DNA of 8,319 nt. It comes from Actinomycetes bacterium. Lineage in GTDB: Bacteria > Actinomycetota > Acidimicrobiia > Acidimicrobiales > Microtrichaceae. Made by a program: the position numbers and the translations under genes. Positions 5,828 to 8,319 of this stretch are shown here, one piece after another. Positions within the stretch are counted from its first letter, which is position 1. The number at the start of each line of letters is the position of its first letter. The stretch lies in the NCBI GenBank assembly GCA_023423475.1, contig JAFAFN010000547.1, forward strand, positions 1 to 8,319. Reading direction: 5' to 3'. The notes under the pieces are model-generated. The model saw only the letters and a list, made by a program, of their open reading frames with translations, searched no databases and was not told where the DNA came from.

Positions 5828-6910
5828 TCAGATCCGACCGGGCACGATCGACCGGTACATCGCGACGTAGGCGTCGATCGTCGCGTCGATCGTGAAGCGC
5901 TGTTCGGCGTCGCGTCGGGCGGCGTCGCCGTAGGCCCGGGCGCGTGCGGGGTCCTCGAGCAGCTCGACCATCGCGTCGGCGAGGGCCCGGGGATACTCGG
6001 GCGGCACGATCCAGCCGGTGCGACCCGGCTCGACGGCCTCACGCACCGAGCCGACGTCGGTGGCCACGACGGGGATCCCGGCGAGCATCGCCTCGGCGAT
6101 GGTGACGGGGAACCCCTCGAGTCGCGACGGCAGGACCAGGCCGTCGAAGTTCCACATGATGTCGGCGACCCGCACCCCGTCCCACGACATCGACCGGAAC
6201 TCGACGCGGTCGTCGAGGCCCAGTTCACCGCAGCGACGCACGAGGGCGTCGGTCTCGGCGCCCTCGCCGATCAGCACCAGCCGTGCGGGTTCGGGCACCA
6301 GTGCGAAGGCGTCGAGCAGGACGTCGACGCCCTTGACCGGATCGTGGCGCGCGACGGTCAGCAGGGTCGGCTCGTCGGGTCGCTCCGCCGGGTGTCGCGC
6401 CACGTCGGGCACACCGTGGTAGATCGTCGAGATCGACCCAGGGGGGAGCCCGGTGGAGTCCTCGATGAGTCGTCCGGTGCGGTCACCGACGGCGACGTGG
6501 GCAGCGAGTCGACGCGAGGTGAGGCGCTTGAGGCGACCGGACGTCGGCGACCAGACACCCATCGGTGAGTTCTCGATGACCACGAGCGGGAGTCCGGGCA
6601 CGCTCGCTGCGGCCAGGATGGCCCACTGGCACGACGACGCCGTCGTCAGGTTGAACTGCAGCACGTCGGGCGCCAGGCGTCGGAACATCGCACGGTGGCG
6701 GGCGAGGCCTCGCAGGTCGCTCTTGTCGACGATCGCGGGCAGGACGAGTCGGTCGGTGCCGGGGCGGTGGCCGGCGAGCCAGTCGACGACCTCGTCGTCG
6801 ATGCCGACCACGGTGACGTGGACGTCCTCGGGCAGCGAGCCGAGCACGCGCGACAGGTTGACCTCCGCGCCGCCCCGGGTGGGGGCGTCGGAGTAGACCG
6901 CCAGGTGCAT
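5828..6910 (-). CDS. GT4-family glycosyltransferase
   Basis: This retaining glycosyltransferase has a GT-B fold and 360 residues, probably cytosolic or peripheral on the inner membrane face. The N-terminal acceptor domain starts MHLAVYSDAPTRGGAEVNLS, with the GGAE loop at 13-16 typical of GT4. The interdomain region has STIYHGVPDV (161-170). The donor domain has LLTVARHDPVKGVDVLLDAF (183-202, Arg188/Lys194 as likely diphosphate contacts), VLIGEGAE (212-219) and the EX7E motif EGFPVTIAE (Glu265, Glu273), then AGIPVVATDVGSVREAV. No membrane segment is evident. The ATG at 6910 is chosen because it starts the first beta-strand and lies 13 nt after the nucleotidyltransferase stop; the upstream in-frame extension would overlap that gene. 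Context suggests it adds an activated sugar made by the neighbouring enzymes to a surface glycan or lipid; donor and acceptor cannot be read from sequence. It converges with the LegB-like gene across the CAGATCTG array. Confidence 0.93.
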   Translation of the reverse strand: MHLAVYSDAPTRGGAEVNLSRVLGSLPEDVHVTVVGIDDEVVDWLAGHRPGTDRLVLPAIVDKSDLRGLARHRAMFRRLAPDVLQFNLTTASSCQWAILAAASVPGLPLVVIENSPMGVWSPTSGRLKRLTSRRLAAHVAVGDRTGRLIEDSTGLPPGSISTIYHGVPDVARHPAERPDEPTLLTVARHDPVKGVDVLLDAFALVPEPARLVLIGEGAETDALVRRCGELGLDDRVEFRSMSWDGVRVADIMWNFDGLVLPSRLEGFPVTIAEAMLAGIPVVATDVGSVREAVEPGRTGWIVPPEYPRALADAMVELLEDPARARAYGDAARRDAEQRFTIDATIDAYVAMYRSIVPGRI

Positions 6911-6916
6911 CACGGT

Positions 6917-6932
6917 GCGGACGTCAGTCCGC
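6917..6932 (-). promoter_or_regulatory. Hairpin over the stop codon before the glycosyltransferase start
   Basis: GCGGAC and GTCCGC form a perfect 6-bp stem (6917-6922 with 6927-6932) with a 4-nt loop. The TGA of the nucleotidyltransferase gene (6926-6924) falls in the loop, and the stem ends 6 nt before the glycosyltransferase ATG. It covers the place where a ribosome-binding site would be, so ribosomes finishing the upstream gene may open it. Confidence 0.35.
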
Positions 6933-7646
6933 CGGGAGCAGCCGTGCCCGGAGCGTGTCCCACTCCTCGTTGGCGCGGTCGTAGTCATCGGGTCGTCCGA
7001 TGTCGAGCCAGTAGCCGTCGAAGCGGTGGACCCGTGGGGGAGTGCCGGCGGCGATCAGGTCGAGCACCAGCTCGTCGAAGCCCAGCGGTTGACCTGCGGG
7101 ATAGGTGCGCAGCGTCTCCCGTGAGGCGGCGTAGACACCCATCGACACCGAGAAGTGCTCGACGGGCTTCTCGCGGAACGCCACGATGCGGTCGCCCTCG
7201 TCGCCGCCGATGTCGAGCACGCCGAAGTCGATCTTCACGACGCGGTCGTAGGCGGCCACGGTCAGCGGGGCGCTCGACGCACGGTGCCCCTCGAGCAGCG
7301 CCCGGTAGTCGAGGTCGGTGAGCACGTCGCCGTTCATGACGATGAAGTCCTCGGGCAGGTCGTCGAGGTTGCTGACGACCGGGCCCATGGTGCCGAGCGG
7401 CTGGTCCTCGGGCCAGTAGGTGATCTCGAGGTCCCACTGCGATCCGTCGCCGCAGTAGGCGCGGATGAGCTGACCGAGATGCCCGATGGCGATCGTGACG
7501 CTCGTGAAGCCCGAGGTGCGCAGCTGACGCAGCACGATCTCGATGATGGCGAACTCGTCGCCGATGGGGACGAGGGGCTTCGGGAAGGCCGTCGTGTAGG
7601 GGCGCAGGCGCACACCACGCCCGCCCGCCAGGATCACCGCATGCAT
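6924..7646 (-). CDS. Sugar-1-phosphate nucleotidyltransferase
   Basis: The enzyme couples a sugar 1-phosphate with an NTP to give an NDP-sugar plus pyrophosphate, in the cytosol. The 240 residues are a single NTP_transferase domain, without the left-handed beta-helix or CBS extensions of longer relatives. Motifs are the nucleotide-binding loop LAGGRGVRLRPYT (6-18), FPKPLVPIG (21-29, Lys23), EDQPLGTMGPV (80-90), VMNGDVLTDLDY (103-114, Asp107 as likely metal ligand), AFREKP (156-161) and YWLDIGRPDDYDRANEEW (212-229, Asp215). The pattern is closest to hexose-1-phosphate guanylyl/thymidylyl transferases; nucleotide and sugar specificity cannot be fixed by eye. The ATG at 7646 directly precedes the first strand, and no upstream ribosome-binding site is seen. 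The gene lies between the SDR gene (59-bp gap) and the glycosyltransferase (13-bp gap) and is probably cotranscribed with the latter. Confidence 0.93.
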   Translation of the reverse strand: MHAVILAGGRGVRLRPYTTAFPKPLVPIGDEFAIIEIVLRQLRTSGFTSVTIAIGHLGQLIRAYCGDGSQWDLEITYWPEDQPLGTMGPVVSNLDDLPEDFIVMNGDVLTDLDYRALLEGHRASSAPLTVAAYDRVVKIDFGVLDIGGDEGDRIVAFREKPVEHFSVSMGVYAASRETLRTYPAGQPLGFDELVLDLIAAGTPPRVHRFDGYWLDIGRPDDYDRANEEWDTLRARLLPAD

Positions 7647-7654
7647 GGTGGGGG

Positions 7655-7682
7655 ACTCTACCGACAACTCGTCGCGGCTCAA
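7655..7682 (-). promoter_or_regulatory. Predicted promoter for the nucleotidyltransferase gene
   Basis: On the minus strand TTGAGC (7682-7677) and TAGAGT (7660-7655, fits TANNNT) are 16 bp apart. The -10 ends 8 nt before the ATG, so the transcript would be leaderless or nearly so. It lies wholly in the 59-bp gap after the SDR gene and would drive the nucleotidyltransferase and glycosyltransferase. Confidence 0.45.
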
Positions 7683-7705
7683 CCGGCTGCCGCGGACGAG
7701 CTCGA

Positions 7706-8319
7706 TCAGGTCACCGCACGTGCGAGGCGTTCGAGCGACATCGTCGGCGCGGCGCCGGTGAGCCCCACCAGCAGCGTCGGATCGCCGACGACGCACTCGA
7801 TGCCCGGTCGGTCGAGCGACTCGACGGTGACCTCGACGCCCAGTCGGGTGGCGAGCGCACCGACGATGTCGCCGAAGGTCAGGCCCGTACCCGTGCAGAC
7901 GTTCACCAGCGGCACCTCGGGCTCGTCCAGCAACGCGAGGTCGACGAGGGACGATGCGACGTCGTCGACGTGCGCGAAGTCCCGGGTGGTCGCCGGCCAC
8001 CACACCTCGACCCGGCCGCCGCCCGCAGGGAAGGCCGACAGCTCGTCGAGCCAACCTCGCATCGGTGAGCTGGGGGGAACCGGCGTGCCCACGACGTTGA
8101 AGACCCGGGCGACCAGCGCGTGAAGGCCGGTGGCCCTGGCACGCAGGACCGCCTCGGTGCCCGCGGCCTTGGTCTCGGCGTAGTCGCCGCGGGGCGCTGG
8201 TGGCTGGGATTCGCCCACCGGCTCCGAGGTGCCGGGATCGCCGAGCTCGGTTGCGGAGCCCACGTGCACGAGGCGCACGCCGGTGCCGGCGAGCGCGTTG
8301 CAGAGCCAGACCGCGAAGT
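7706..8319 (-). CDS. NAD(P)-dependent NDP-sugar epimerase/reductase (5' end outside window)
   Basis: The frame is open from the right window edge (first full codon at 8317-8315) to TGA at 7708-7706, giving 203 residues that lack the N-terminal Rossmann glycine motif, which must lie outside. The visible part has the SDR catalytic strand VRLVHVGSATELG (fragment residues 14-26), YAETK (46-50, the YxxxK pair), VARVFNVVGTPVPPSS (sugar-binding RxFNxxG-like loop), TTRDFAHVDDVASSLVDLAL and VNVCTGTGLTFGDIVGALA. The RDFxxVxDV and NVxTGxGxTxxDI pattern resembles GDP-4-keto-6-deoxy-mannose reductases and related extended SDRs, so it may reduce a 4-keto intermediate; specificity is inferred. A GTG at 8278 could be mistaken for a start, but it lies within the conserved fold and the frame continues upstream with plausible protein sequence (FAVWLCNALAGTG). 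It is upstream of, and in line with, the nucleotidyltransferase gene. Confidence 0.88.
   Translation of the reverse strand, partial: FAVWLCNALAGTGVRLVHVGSATELGDPGTSEPVGESQPPAPRGDYAETKAAGTEAVLRARATGLHALVARVFNVVGTPVPPSSPMRGWLDELSAFPAGGGRVEVWWPATTRDFAHVDDVASSLVDLALLDEPEVPLVNVCTGTGLTFGDIVGALATRLGVEVTVESLDRPGIECVVGDPTLLVGLTGAAPTMSLERLARAVT

Noticed and set aside
5747..5836. CRISPR array
   Set aside because: The spacing is 18 bp with no unique spacers, and the units are contiguous tandem copies; there are no cas genes.
6911..6988. 26-residue N-terminal extension of the glycosyltransferase
   Set aside because: It overlaps the nucleotidyltransferase gene and lacks family similarity; MHLAVYSDAP is a normal GT4 beginning.
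7155..8123. 322-residue + strand open frame opposite the nucleotidyltransferase and SDR genes
   Set aside because: It crosses two recognised genes and their intergenic gap on the other strand and shows no motif.

Overview
The window is high-GC bacterial DNA with strong G/C preference at third codon positions, nine protein-coding genes (two cut by the window edges) and no RNA genes, insertion sequences or CRISPR arrays that I can see. The content suggests an actinobacterium, possibly of the Acidimicrobiia type: a GlpX-type fructose bisphosphatase, a PPOX-fold enzyme of the F420-using type, an actinobacterial-looking glutathionyl-hydroquinone-reductase relative, and several gene starts with a -10-like box about 6-8 nt upstream and no Shine-Dalgarno, as in leaderless transcripts. 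The phylum is an inference from these features; no marker gene is present. Every stop codon visible is TGA.

Layout. 1-60: tail of a + strand gene. 61-201: convergent intergenic region with three dyad symmetries. 202-1170 (-): glpX, a gluconeogenic class II fructose-1,6-bisphosphatase. 1227-2072 (+): an acidic protein of unknown function carrying two copies of a roughly 51-residue domain. 2061-2128: a 17-bp tandem repeat filling most of the gap to the next, convergent gene. 3168-4193 and 2146-3171 (-): a two-gene unit with a 4-nt ATGA overlap, encoding a GST-fold hydroquinone-reductase-like enzyme followed by a zinc-ribbon/HEIGH metallopeptidase. 4255-4683 (+): PPOX-fold flavin/F420 oxidoreductase. 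4763-5755 (+): LegB-like NAD-dependent sugar-nucleotide 4,6-dehydratase. 5747-5826: an 18-bp tandem repeat built on the palindrome CAGATCTG, again between convergent genes. 7706-8319, 6924-7646 and 5828-6910 (-): an NDP-sugar reductase/epimerase (partial), a sugar-1-phosphate nucleotidyltransferase and a GT4 glycosyltransferase.

How the genes fit together. The right half (4763-8319) looks like the edge of a surface-glycan locus: nucleotidyltransferase (NDP-sugar formation), LegB-like dehydratase (4-keto-6-deoxy intermediate), SDR reductase/epimerase (further modification) and GT4 transferase (addition to an acceptor). The left half is housekeeping and redox metabolism. The most unusual feature is the pair of short tandem-repeat arrays. 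Both begin inside the last codons of a + strand gene, carry the TGA stop in repeated units, fill a 72-73 bp convergent intergenic gap, and end near the same 12-mer, ATCCGACCGGGC.
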